Shown here piece by piece: positions 14,804-22,298 of a stretch of 23,362 nt of DNA. Position 1 is the stretch's first letter. Each line of letters starts with the position of its first letter. Below the pieces are notes generated by a model. It was given only the letters and a program-made list of their open reading frames with translations. It was not told the origin of the DNA and did not search any database. Source of the DNA: Polyangiaceae bacterium (GTDB lineage Bacteria; Myxococcota; Polyangia; Polyangiales; Polyangiaceae); the NCBI GenBank assembly GCA_025936205.1, contig JAICTU010000080.1, positions 1-23,362 on the forward strand. The letters run 5' to 3'. A program made the position numbers and the translations under genes.

Positions 14804-15111
14804 CACGACTTCCTTCCGCGCTTCCGCGTGTCCACAGGCTTCTGCGAGCCAGCCGGCAGGGGCAGTCCCGCGCCAACGCTCACGGGTGCGTTACGTAACG
14901 GGGTGATTGTTTCGGCAGATTTTCGAGAACGCTGTGTGCTCGAGATCGCAGGGCAGAGCAGTCATCTTTTTGCTGCACAGGGCCCCATCCCTCCAATTCG
15001 CGAAGGGTCGAGCCCGATTGCCGCGCGGGGTCACGTTACGGCGGTGTTTCAGCCTGGCGACACGGGCATGGCTTCGAGCAGCGAGCCGCGGCACGCCACT
15101 GGTGATCGGCG
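14804..15111. other. Intergenic region upstream of the porin gene
   Basis: These 308 bp lie between the porin start (leftward) and the stop of the leftward YkgJ-type gene. They hold the porin ribosome-binding site (around 14808-14817), a perfect 12-bp palindrome at 14889-14900, and a related half-site CGTTACG further upstream near 15034-15040. I see no convincing coding frame and no clear intrinsic terminator for the gene upstream. Confidence 0.5.
14889..14900. promoter_or_regulatory. 12-bp perfect palindrome, candidate operator
   Basis: CGTTACGTAACG is its own reverse complement and lies about 86 bp upstream of the porin ATG. It sits next to the locally most AT-rich stretch (GATTGTTTCGGCAGATTTT), where a promoter would be expected. 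A single half-site, CGTTACG, recurs about 145 bp further upstream. The regulator is not identifiable from sequence. Confidence 0.4.
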
Positions 15112-15474
15112 TCAGCGCGGATCGATGCCGCGATCGCGGCGGAACTCGAGACACTGCCAACTACCAGCTGCGAATTCGCGGCAGACTTCGCCTCGGTCTG
15201 CATAGATCCGACAGGCGTGGGGCTCAGCTTTGGTACCGTGGTGCACGCAGGCGCCGTTCGAGCCCGTGCGGAACGCCATCTGGCTGAAGTGACCGGGTTC
15301 GAGCTGCTCCAGCACGTCGTGCCGCCCGAGCCGCCTCCAGCGCACCAGGTCTGCTTCTGAGACCAGAATCGTCCCGGGCCGCTGAAAGCAGCAGGCGCCA
15401 CAGGCGAGGCAGTCGAAGCGCCGCTCGCTGCCGCCTGCCTCCGGATCCGCTGCCACGCTCGCTCGCCCTCCCAC
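15112..15474 (-). CDS. YkgJ-family cysteine-cluster protein
   Basis: A 120-residue protein with the family hallmark C22-x2-C25-x2-C28-C29 (FDCLACGACCFQ), followed by the expected later cysteines C76, C88, C98 and C108 (GACVHH, HACRIY, VCREF, WQCLEF). Family knowledge (CxxCxxxxCC, UPF0153/YkgJ): cytoplasmic, probably binding zinc or an iron-sulfur cluster; the biochemical role is unsettled. The frame starts at GTG 15474; GTG 15456 has a better GGGAGGG 9-10 nt upstream and would drop only six residues. The arrangement FAAGSWQCLEFRRDRGIDPR at the end is typical. It lies downstream of the tRNA-Glu terminator, with no obvious partner gene. Confidence 0.88.
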   Translation of the reverse strand: MGGRASVAADPEAGGSERRFDCLACGACCFQRPGTILVSEADLVRWRRLGRHDVLEQLEPGHFSQMAFRTGSNGACVHHGTKAEPHACRIYADRGEVCREFAAGSWQCLEFRRDRGIDPR

Positions 15475-15546
15475 CGGGATCTACCCTCGCGGAGGGCGGC
15501 GCTCCAGGCCCGGAGCGACGCGCTGCACTGAAAACCCTAACTTACG

Positions 15547-15570
15547 AAAATCAAACGCCAATAGTGGCGT
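15547..15570 (-). terminator. Intrinsic terminator of tRNA-Glu, overlapping the CCA end
   Basis: Read on the minus strand, ACGCCA-CTAT-TGGCGT (15570 to 15555) forms a perfect 6-bp stem with a 4-nt loop, followed by a T-rich run (TTGATTTT, 15554 to 15547). The left arm is made of the last acceptor-stem bases plus the encoded CCA of the tRNA, so the terminator hairpin competes with the acceptor stem in the primary transcript. Confidence 0.7.
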
Positions 15571-15642
15571 CCCCAACGGGATTCGAACCCGTGTTACAGC
15601 CTTGAAAGGGCCGTGTCCTGGGCCTGGCTAGACGATGGGGAC
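15565..15642 (-). tRNA. tRNA-Glu (anticodon UUC)
   Basis: A 78-nt tRNA with encoded CCA. Read on the minus strand: acceptor GTCCCCA pairs with TGGGGAC; the anticodon loop CTTTCAA gives anticodon TTC; the T arm is ACGGG-TTCGAAT-CCCGT. The sequence follows E. coli tRNA-Glu closely, with two extra bases in the D loop (AGCCAGGCCC). It decodes GAA/GAG and, as glutamyl-tRNA-Glu, usually also feeds tetrapyrrole synthesis in this kind of bacterium. It has its own promoter and terminator, so it is a single-gene transcript. Confidence 0.97.
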
Positions 15643-15652
15643 TAGGGGCGCA

Positions 15653-15681
15653 CCTATACTCGGAAGCGTTCAGTCGAGCAA
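15653..15681 (-). promoter_or_regulatory. Sigma-70-type promoter of tRNA-Glu
   Basis: On the minus strand, -35 TTGCTC (15681-15676) and -10 TATAGG (15658-15653) are separated by exactly 17 nt. Transcription should start near 15646, leaving only a few leader bases before the tRNA 5' end at 15642. A GC-rich stretch (GCGCCCC) follows the -10 box, as in stringently controlled stable-RNA promoters. Confidence 0.55.
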
Positions 15682-15707
15682 CGCTTTGTCAGACCTTCTG
15701 GGTGCTT

Positions 15708-15728
15708 CCCGGCCGGCAGCGGGCCGGG
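15708..15728 (-). terminator. GC-rich hairpin after the phosphatase gene
   Basis: CCCGGCC (15708-15714) and GGCCGGG (15722-15728) form a perfect 7-bp stem with a 7-nt loop, 18 bp beyond the PP2C stop. No T tract follows on the minus strand. It separates the phosphatase gene from the tRNA promoter and may end its transcript. Confidence 0.4.
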
Positions 15729-15746
15729 GCGCCGACGAGGGCGAAT

Positions 15747-16511
15747 TCAGCCGATCTCGACCAGTACGGCGGTGATGTTGTCGCGCCCGCCGCGCCGGTT
15801 CGCGAGCTTGATGAAGCGGTCGACGCTCTCCTGCCCGCCGCTGTTGGCCACGTTCGAGATCTCGTCGGTGCGCAGGTAGCTGTGCAACCCGTCCGAGCAC
15901 AGCAGAAACTGGTCGCCGGGAGCCACCGGCACAATCGCCGTGTCCACTTGCACGTACTCGCGGTTGCCCACGGCGCGGGTGATCACATTGCGGTGGCGGC
16001 TCATGCGCGCCTCCTCCTCCGTGATCAGCCCCTGCTTGATCTGCCAGTTGATCAGGGTGTGGTCTTCCGTCAGCTGCTCCGCCTTGGAGTTGCGCAAGCG
16101 GTAGATGCGGCTGTCGCCCACCTGAGCCGTGACCGCGTGGGAACCAAGCGACATCATCGCGCTGATCGTCGTACCCATCCCGGCTTTGTTCGCGTCCAGC
16201 TCGGCCATGCCGTAGACGAGGTAGGTCGCCGCCTGAACGGCGCCCTCCAGCAGGCGCGCCCCTACCCGCAGCGTCTCTTCGGAGTCGGGGTTGGCCAGGT
16301 CGAGCTTGGGCTTGTCGCGCTTGACCATGCCGTGGATCGTATCGACCGCTTCACGGCTGGCGACTTCTCCTGCTGCGTGCCCGCCCATGCCATCGGCCAC
16401 CACCCACAGACCGAGCTCGTCATCGCAAAGGAACGAGTCCTCGTTGATCTGGCGCTTCTGTCCGACATCGGTGGCCCCGCACGAGTAAAATTCGAGATTC
16501 TGCCCGTTCAT
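15747..16511 (-). CDS. PP2C-type serine/threonine protein phosphatase
   Basis: A 254-residue soluble PPM phosphatase that removes phosphate from Ser/Thr residues using two metal ions, normally reversing Hanks-type kinases. The motif order is complete: D25 in RQINEDSF, D40 in VVADGMGGHAAGE, GMGTTISAM, VTAQVGDSRIYRLR, LTEDHTL, D207 in LCSDGL, and D244 in GGRDNITAVLVE. Length and motifs match minimal bacterial PrpC/PstP catalytic domains, with no membrane segment. I chose ATG 16511, preceded by GGTGGA; GTG 16520 adds three residues. No kinase gene is adjacent. The gene diverges from the FIST gene over 191 bp, so the two could share regulation, though nothing shows it directly. Confidence 0.93.
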   Translation of the reverse strand: MNGQNLEFYSCGATDVGQKRQINEDSFLCDDELGLWVVADGMGGHAAGEVASREAVDTIHGMVKRDKPKLDLANPDSEETLRVGARLLEGAVQAATYLVYGMAELDANKAGMGTTISAMMSLGSHAVTAQVGDSRIYRLRNSKAEQLTEDHTLINWQIKQGLITEEEARMSRHRNVITRAVGNREYVQVDTAIVPVAPGDQFLLCSDGLHSYLRTDEISNVANSGGQESVDRFIKLANRRGGRDNITAVLVEIG

Positions 16512-16702
16512 GCAGTCCACCGCGAGCCGCGGACTCTAGCAAAGTTGCCCCTCGAGGGACCCCGGTTTGGCGTCCTCACGCCTGCACCCGCCTCCATACC
16601 CAACGACACTACGCACATTTTAGCGTTTGCTCAGGGTCCGGAGCCAGAATTCTAGTTCGAACCGCTTGCAGCGGGGCCGCGTGCCAAATAGGTTCGGCCT
16701 GG

Positions 16703-17848
16703 ATGGCGCGGAGGGCCCAGAGCTTCGAGGTGCGTTCGAGCAACCCCGAGCGGGTGGTGGCCGGGGTCCTCGCGGCGTTCGAAGAGGTCCCGCGCTGTGC
16801 GGCGGGCATCGTCTTCTTGTGTGGGGCCTTGCTGGAGCGCCACGAGGCGCTGGCGCGGCTTCTGGCGGCAAAAGGCCTGGGTATCCCCCTGCTGCTCGTG
16901 GGCGGGACGGGTGTGTTGAGCGAGCGCGGAGAAATCGAGGGGGCCTCCGCGGCGACCGGTCTGGTTTGGTCGGGCGGCTCGGCGGGTATCGGCATCATCG
17001 ACTCCAATAACGACGACGACGGTCTCAGCGAGGGGCTGCAGGGCTTCCTGGCGGATGCGGGAGAGCGGGCGACATGTGTGCTGTTCGTTCCTCCCGGGGG
17101 CTTTACGCCGCGCGCCATCCAGCGGCTCGGGCGCTGTTCGATCGGGACGCGGGTGTTCGGCGGCGGCGCAGTGGGCGCGCCGGGCGTGATCGCTGTCGGG
17201 GCGGACGGAGAGGTGGTGACGGGGCGGGCCGTGGCCATGTTTTTTCGCGGCCTGGGCCAGGCGCGCGTGCGCACGACGCACTCCTGTCGACTGCTCGGGC
17301 CCTTGCGTCCGATCACCAAGGCTCGGGGCTCGCTGGTGCTGGAGCTCGGCGGCGAGCCTGCCCTCGATGTGCTGACGCAGTTCGGCCATAACCTGAAGGG
17401 ACAGCCGCTGGTCTTCACGGTGCTCGCCCAGAGCCCCACCAATCACGACTCTCCCGACGGTCGACCGGAGATCCTGGTGCGCGGAGTCCAGGGCATCGAC
17501 CCGCATGCGCGCGGGCTGATCGTCTCGGATGAAGTGCGAGACGGCATGTTCATGACCTTCGGCATCCGCGACGGCCAGGCGGCGCGCGACGATCTGGAGC
17601 GGCTGACGCGCGAGCTGCGACGGGATATTGCCGGCGCGGCTCCGCTCTCTGCCCTGTACGTCAACTGTGGCGGGCGAGGCCGCAGCCTGTACGGGCGCTC
17701 GAACGTCGACACCCGCATCTTGCGCGAGCGCTTCGGCGACATTCCCGTGGCGGGGATGCAGTCCTCCTTCGAGATCGCCCCCTACGGCGACTCGCCGTCC
17801 TTTCAGCTGTACACCGGTGTGGTTGCGCTGTTCTCCGAGCTGAGCTGA
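16703..17848 (+). CDS. FIST-domain sensory protein
   Basis: A 381-residue protein with a FIST N region (about 25-205; CAAGIVFLCG, IPLLLVGGTGVLSERGE, FVPPGGFTP, VFGGGAVG) and a FIST C region (about 225-375), ending in the family pattern ALYVNCGGRGRSLYGR, then VDTRILRERFGDIPVAGMQSSFEIAP and LYTGVVALF. Family knowledge: FIST domains are proposed ligand-sensing modules, possibly for small molecules such as amino acids, often fused to signalling domains. Here the domain stands alone, without kinase, GGDEF or methyl-accepting parts. There is no signal peptide or membrane helix, so it is likely cytoplasmic. ATG 16703 follows a weak AGG. The stop is only 7 nt from the sctV start, so the two genes are probably one operon. 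Confidence 0.9.
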   Translation: MARRAQSFEVRSSNPERVVAGVLAAFEEVPRCAAGIVFLCGALLERHEALARLLAAKGLGIPLLLVGGTGVLSERGEIEGASAATGLVWSGGSAGIGIIDSNNDDDGLSEGLQGFLADAGERATCVLFVPPGGFTPRAIQRLGRCSIGTRVFGGGAVGAPGVIAVGADGEVVTGRAVAMFFRGLGQARVRTTHSCRLLGPLRPITKARGSLVLELGGEPALDVLTQFGHNLKGQPLVFTVLAQSPTNHDSPDGRPEILVRGVQGIDPHARGLIVSDEVRDGMFMTFGIRDGQAARDDLERLTRELRRDIAGAAPLSALYVNCGGRGRSLYGRSNVDTRILRERFGDIPVAGMQSSFEIAPYGDSPSFQLYTGVVALFSELS

Positions 17849-17855
17849 GGCCGAG

Positions 17856-19805
17856 TTGGTTTACGGCAGGCGTCTCCTCGGTCTCCGTCTGACGGGCCTG
17901 CGCCCCGGCAGCGCCGACGCTGCCCTCGCCGCAGTGGTGGTGGCGATGGTGGGCATCATGGTCGTGCCGTTGCCGACTTGGCTGCTCGATCTGCTGCTGG
18001 CGAGCAATCTCGCTATCTCGGTCTCGATCCTGCTGGTCACCATGTATGTGACGGGCGCGCTGCAGGTCGCGGCCTTCCCCACTCTGCTGCTCCTCACCAC
18101 GCTGGTGCGGCTGGCGCTGAACGTGTCTTCGACCCGCCTGATCCTGCTGCGCGCTGACGCCGGGCAGGTCATTCAAGCGTTTGGCTCGTTCGTGGTCAGC
18201 GGCAACTACGTGGTCGGTGCCGTGGTGTTCCTGATCCTGGCCTTGATCCAGTACATCGTGGTGGCGAAGGGCAGCGAGCGCGTCGCAGAAGTGGGCGCGC
18301 GCTTTGCGCTCGATGCCATGCCCGGCAAGCAGATGGCGATCGACTCGGAGCTGCGCGCTGGCAGCATCGACCATCACGAGGCGCAGCAGCGGCGCCGCAC
18401 GCTCAGCCGCGAGAGCCAGTTCTACGGCGCCATGGATGGCGCAATGAAGTTCGTGAAGGGTGACGTGATCGCGTCGTTCGTGATCACTCTGATCAACATC
18501 GGCGCGGGGCTCGCCATCGGTGTTGGGCAGCGCGGCATGCCGTTCACCAGCGCGCTGCAGCGCTATGCGCTCCTGACCATCGGCGACGGGCTGGTCTCGC
18601 AGATTCCATCGCTGATCCTCGCGACCTCCGCGGGCATCCTGGTCACGCGCGTCTCCGGTGAGGACACCGGCAATGCGCTGGGGCAAGAGCTCTCGAGCCA
18701 GCTGCTCGGAGTCCCCAAGGCGCTGCGCGTCGCCGGCATCTTCGTGCTCGGGCTGGCGCTGGTGCCAGGCCTCCCTACCCTGCCTTTTCTGGTCATTGGC
18801 GCGCTCCTGGTGCTCGTCTCCTGGCCCGGCCGCGAGCGCCCCGAGCCCGCCTGGTCTACGCCTTCCGTGGGGGGTGCGGCCCGCCCGTCGCGCCTGCCGG
18901 CACCGTGGTCATTGAGCGCGAGCGAGGTGCTCTACCAACGCTTGGGCTCGAGCCGGCAGCAGGCCTCGGGAGCAGATCCAGGTCTGGCCGCGGCCGCTGA
19001 AATGGCCCGCGAGCGCCTGTTCCAGGAGCTGGGCGTGATCGTGCCGCCTTGCCGGCTGGTGCGCGGGAGCTGGCCCGGCAACGCCGCGCTGCTGTCGATC
19101 GGCGAAGTGCCCGCCAAAACGCTGACGGTGCCGGAGGAGCTGGAGGCGCCCGCTGCCACCTTGTTCCTGTCTCAGGCCCTGGCCGAGGTGCTGATCGCGC
19201 GCGCTCCCGATTTCATGGGCTTACAGCCGGCGCAGTCGCTGCTCGAAGAGCTGCAGCGGGTGGCCCCGGCGAGCGTGCAGCAGGTGGTGCCCAAGCTCGT
19301 CTCGCTCGCCACGCTGAGCGAGATCTTGCGCCGGCTGGTGGAAGAGGGCGTGAGCGTGCGCGATTTGGCGAGCATCCTGGAGGCGCTGGCCCAGGTCGCA
19401 CACGTCGAGAAGGATCCGCTGGTGCTGACCGAGCACGTGCGCTCCTGGCTGCGCCGGTCGATCACCTACGAGGTGACGCGCGGCTCGGGACTGTTAGAGC
19501 CGCTGACGCTCGACGAATCGATCGAGGAAGTGATCCGCGGGGCAATCTCGCAGACGGCCGCCGGCAGCTTCCTGACGCTCTCGCCCGCCGCGGGGCGGGA
19601 TATCGTTTCGAGCCTGAGGCGGGCGCTCGAGGCTTGCCCGGAGGAGCTGCAACGCCGTCCGGTGCTGCTCACACAGCCGGACGTGCGGCGCTTCGTGCGC
19701 AAGCTGATCGAATCCGACCTGCCAGGAGCGCGCGTGGTGACCTTCTCGGAGTTGCTGCCGGAGACGACCATTCGCGCCGCCGGCACAGCCACGCTCCGTA
19801 TTTAG
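17856..19805 (+). CDS. sctV: Type III secretion export-gate protein SctV (FHIPEC family)
   Basis: A 649-residue export-gate subunit of the FlhA/SctV family, which forms the nonameric cytoplasmic ring of type III systems. The N-terminal half (about 20-325) is hydrophobic with about eight helices and contains the FHIPEC signature RLALNVSSTRLILL (85-98), then GSERVAEVGARFALDAMPGK (139-158), SQFYGAMDGAMKFVKGD and LLTIGDGLVSQIPSL. Residues about 330-649 form the cytoplasmic domain. The SERVAEV/DAMPGKQMAID block and overall style favour injectisome SctV over flagellar FlhA. It is somewhat short for the family (usually near 690). The start is TTG 17856, 7 nt after the FIST stop, with TGAGG upstream. 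No other secretion gene appears within the window. Confidence 0.92.
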   Translation: MVYGRRLLGLRLTGLRPGSADAALAAVVVAMVGIMVVPLPTWLLDLLLASNLAISVSILLVTMYVTGALQVAAFPTLLLLTTLVRLALNVSSTRLILLRADAGQVIQAFGSFVVSGNYVVGAVVFLILALIQYIVVAKGSERVAEVGARFALDAMPGKQMAIDSELRAGSIDHHEAQQRRRTLSRESQFYGAMDGAMKFVKGDVIASFVITLINIGAGLAIGVGQRGMPFTSALQRYALLTIGDGLVSQIPSLILATSAGILVTRVSGEDTGNALGQELSSQLLGVPKALRVAGIFVLGLALVPGLPTLPFLVIGALLVLVSWPGRERPEPAWSTPSVGGAARPSRLPAPWSLSASEVLYQRLGSSRQQASGADPGLAAAAEMARERLFQELGVIVPPCRLVRGSWPGNAALLSIGEVPAKTLTVPEELEAPAATLFLSQALAEVLIARAPDFMGLQPAQSLLEELQRVAPASVQQVVPKLVSLATLSEILRRLVEEGVSVRDLASILEALAQVAHVEKDPLVLTEHVRSWLRRSITYEVTRGSGLLEPLTLDESIEEVIRGAISQTAAGSFLTLSPAAGRDIVSSLRRALEACPEELQRRPVLLTQPDVRRFVRKLIESDLPGARVVTFSELLPETTIRAAGTATLRI

Positions 19806-19825
19806 ACGGTATTTAGAGACGGTAT
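19798..19825. repeat. Short AT-rich direct repeats at the sctV stop
   Basis: GTATTTAGA occurs at 19798-19806 and 19809-19817, and GACGGTAT at 19805-19812 and 19818-19825. The sctV stop codon lies inside the first copy. The pattern looks like a small local slippage duplication in an unusually AT-rich spot between convergent genes. Confidence 0.7.
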
Positions 19826-19857
19826 ATTTTGAAGAGCAGCGGCCCGAGAGCGCCAAG

Positions 19858-20823
19858 CTAGCGGCGCTGTACCTGCATCTTGCGCGGTACGGCGCCCGAC
19901 TGCTCGAGCAGCTTCTTGGCTTCCTTCTGCAGCAAGGGATGTGTTTTTCGGCCGAGGAACGAGCCGAGCAAACGCGGCTCCTGATCGGCGAGCCTGCGCA
20001 GGGCCCGGCGCGCGCTCTTCAGGTCATCGGTGTGAGCGAAGGCGTACGCCTGCGCGCGAAACAGTTGAGGCCGCAGTTGCACCAGCTCCGCATCGTCCGC
20101 ATCGAAGACGGAGAGCGTATCGGCCGCGCGCTTGGCTTGCCCGCTGCGCGCCCACGCTTCAGCCACGATGGCCGCCAGCATGGCGCGGCTCTTTGCGTCC
20201 TGATGCCGAGATAGCTGAATGCCATCCACCAGATCGCGCGCGGGCGGCACCTCGTCGAGCATCAGGTGGATCATCGCGCGCTGGCCCCGCGCCTCGTCGG
20301 CCACATTGGCCATCACCTTGGAGAGATTGATCGTCTCCAGCGCGGCCAACGCTTTGCGCGGCTCGCCATCTTGCAAGAGCAGCTGCGAGCGCGCGAAGAT
20401 CGCCGTCGGGTCCGAGCCCTTATACTTCGCTTCCAGTTCGGCGAGCGCCGCCTGGCGATCGTCTTTTGTCGTCGCCTTGGAAAGAATCCCGGCGACACCC
20501 TGCGCCTTGCGCGCCTGGCGCAGGCCCCAGCCGAGCAGCACGACGGCTGCCAGCGTGAGCACCGCTGGCAGCCCCAGCGCGATGCCCTGGATGACGTCCG
20601 AGTGGACGACGCCAGCGATCAGCACTCCCACGAACCAGACGGCGAGCAGCGGCAGCCCCAGCCGCAAGCCGAGGCTCTTGAGTCGATCGGGGCTCAGCGG
20701 GTCCATGGCGGCCATCGCCGCCGCGGCATCTGGCGGTGCAGGACGACCCGATGGCGACGCAGCACCACTCGGCGCCGGCGCTCCAGAGACGCCCTTCTTG
20801 ACCCTGCGTGATTCCTTGGCCAC
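19858..20823 (-). CDS. Membrane-anchored TPR-like protein of unknown function
   Basis: A 321-residue protein that I cannot assign to a named family. Basic N-terminus (MAKESRRVKK), then an Ala/Pro/Ser-rich stretch (12-45), two hydrophobic helices (about 52-72 and 77-99) and a helical C-terminal half. The latter repeats short Ala/Leu-rich helix pairs with TPR-like spacing (QAALAELEAKY, IFARSQLLLQDGEPRKALAALE, AIVAEAWARSGQAKRAADTLS, RAQAYAFAHTDDLKSARRALRRL). Such folds usually bind partner proteins. Topology: both ends are probably cytoplasmic, given the basic N-terminus and two helices. The start is GTG 20823, with no clear ribosome-binding site. It converges on sctV, 52 bp away, and lies 96 bp downstream of the AI-2E-family gene, so co-transcription with that gene is possible. 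Confidence 0.7.
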   Translation of the reverse strand: MAKESRRVKKGVSGAPAPSGAASPSGRPAPPDAAAAMAAMDPLSPDRLKSLGLRLGLPLLAVWFVGVLIAGVVHSDVIQGIALGLPAVLTLAAVVLLGWGLRQARKAQGVAGILSKATTKDDRQAALAELEAKYKGSDPTAIFARSQLLLQDGEPRKALAALETINLSKVMANVADEARGQRAMIHLMLDEVPPARDLVDGIQLSRHQDAKSRAMLAAIVAEAWARSGQAKRAADTLSVFDADDAELVQLRPQLFRAQAYAFAHTDDLKSARRALRRLADQEPRLLGSFLGRKTHPLLQKEAKKLLEQSGAVPRKMQVQRR

Positions 20824-20919
20824 GACGAGGTCTTAGCGCCAGGCCCCGAGCGGACGCAAGGCTAGTGCCCGTGGCCGTGCCCGAACGGTGCGGCTGCCCC
20901 GTTTCCGAGCAGCCCGCCG

Positions 20920-22239
20920 CTATTCCAGCGGAGCGGGGGGCGTGGTCAGCGCCACGCTGTCGGGCGGCACGTCCGGCATCGACTCCAGACGGAAATGGTT
21001 GAACAGGCTGTGCGTCAGCGAGAGCGTCGGCACGGCCAGCAACGCCCCCCAAAGACCGAAGAAGTGTTCGCCGACGATCAGCACGAACACCACCAGCACC
21101 GGATGCAAGCGGGCGGCGACACCGATGATCTTCGGGTTCAGTAGGTTTGCCTCGATCTGGTGGATCAACAGGATCCAGATCAGCACCCAGAATGCAGTGA
21201 AGAAGCTCTGTGTGAGCCCGATCAGGACCGCCGGAATGGAGCTCAGGATCGAGCCGAAGATCGGGATGATGCTCATGATCCCGGCGATCAACGCCATCAC
21301 GGGCCAGTACTTGAGGCCGAAGATCACGAAGCCGATGGCGGAGAGCACGCCATTGACGCAGCAGATCACCAGCTGCCCCCGCACCACACCCGCCAGCCCG
21401 CGGTCCATTCTGTACAGCAGACGGTCGAAGCTGCGACGCGAGCGCGGCGGCACGAGCGAACGAAAGAAGCCGAAGACCTGATCGCGCGTCAGCATCAGGT
21501 ACGCTGCGACCATCAGCGTCATGAAGGTCAAGAAGATGCCGCGGCTGACGCTGCTGACGATGGCCTGACCCACCTTGAACAGCTGCATGCCGTTGCCGCG
21601 CAGATAGTGCAGCGTGTTTTCGACGCCGTCGTTCAGGAGCTCGGTGATGCGGAAGCCGGCCACGTCCGGCTCGTGCTCGCGGAGCACCCAGACGTTGGAG
21701 TTCTCCTGAACAATCTCCAGCCCCGAGCCCACGTTGATGCCGATGCTTCCGTCAGAACGGGGCAGCACTTCCAGCGCGGAGGGTGGGCTGGGAGGAGGAC
21801 GATGGGGGTGCGAACGCCCTGCGGAGGGAGGACTTCCGGCCAAATCGATCAGGGACTCGATCCGGGCCTCGATGATCGGGCCCCATTGCGTTGCCAGCTT
21901 GCGCGCAATCTGCGGGCTCTCCCGGGTGAGGCCCATCGTCTCGCGATAGATGCGAGGTGCGATCAACGCGACCGAGGTCGAGGCCACGGCCAGCGTGCCC
22001 AGATACACCACGATGATCGAGACCGCGCGCCGCAGGCCTCGGCGTTCACACCAGCCGACCAGAGGCGTGAAGACGTACGCGATGATGATCGCCAACACGA
22101 ACGGGAGCACCACCTCCCGCGTCAGCCAGATGACCAGCAGCACGAACGCCGCGCTGCTGGCCAGAAAGATGATGCGCCGCCGGCCCCAGATCTCGCCGAT
22201 CTCGATCTCGGGTGGGTCGCTATCCCGCGGCGGATCCAT
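20920..22239 (-). CDS. AI-2E family (PerM/YhhT-like) transporter
   Basis: A 439-residue inner-membrane protein of the AI-2E transporter superfamily; despite the name, members export or exchange varied solutes, some being Na+/H+ antiporters. Two N-terminal helices (about 22-40 and 43-58), a third (about 72-94), then a large soluble segment to about 215, then five or so helices to 410. Family hallmarks: QIEANLLNPKIIG (361-373), HPVLVVFVLIVGEHFFGLWG (379-398) and GALLAVP. The soluble segment contains a Pro/His-rich insertion (about 136-156). I chose ATG 22239 because the longer frame from 22302 would overlap the S1 stop and read through the hairpin at 22261-22286. The ribosome-binding site is weak (GGGGGGAAA). 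It sits downstream of rpsA. Confidence 0.88.
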   Translation of the reverse strand: MDPPRDSDPPEIEIGEIWGRRRIIFLASSAAFVLLVIWLTREVVLPFVLAIIIAYVFTPLVGWCERRGLRRAVSIIVVYLGTLAVASTSVALIAPRIYRETMGLTRESPQIARKLATQWGPIIEARIESLIDLAGSPPSAGRSHPHRPPPSPPSALEVLPRSDGSIGINVGSGLEIVQENSNVWVLREHEPDVAGFRITELLNDGVENTLHYLRGNGMQLFKVGQAIVSSVSRGIFLTFMTLMVAAYLMLTRDQVFGFFRSLVPPRSRRSFDRLLYRMDRGLAGVVRGQLVICCVNGVLSAIGFVIFGLKYWPVMALIAGIMSIIPIFGSILSSIPAVLIGLTQSFFTAFWVLIWILLIHQIEANLLNPKIIGVAARLHPVLVVFVLIVGEHFFGLWGALLAVPTLSLTHSLFNHFRLESMPDVPPDSVALTTPPAPLE

Positions 22240-22260
22240 CGGTTTCCCCCCGACAGAATC

Positions 22261-22286
22261 GGGGCGGCCCTTGGCAGAGCCGCCCC
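22261..22286 (-). terminator. Hairpin just after rpsA
   Basis: GGGGCGGC (22261-22268) and GCCGCCCC (22279-22286) form a perfect 8-bp stem with a 10-nt loop, 12 bp beyond the S1 stop. On the minus strand it is followed by GATTCTGT, only partly T-rich. It probably ends or attenuates the rpsA transcript before the AI-2E-family gene, which starts at 22239. Confidence 0.55.
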
Positions 22287-22298
22287 TTTGGGACGAGA

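Noticed and set aside
14850..14880. Sigma-54-like promoter (GG and GC elements) upstream of the porin gene
   Set aside because: The spacing between the GG and GC elements is one base short of the required distance.
13745..15205. 486-codon open frame on the plus strand opposite the porin gene
   Set aside because: It starts inside the terminator hairpin and runs through porin, intergenic region and YkgJ-type gene; composition is not protein-like.
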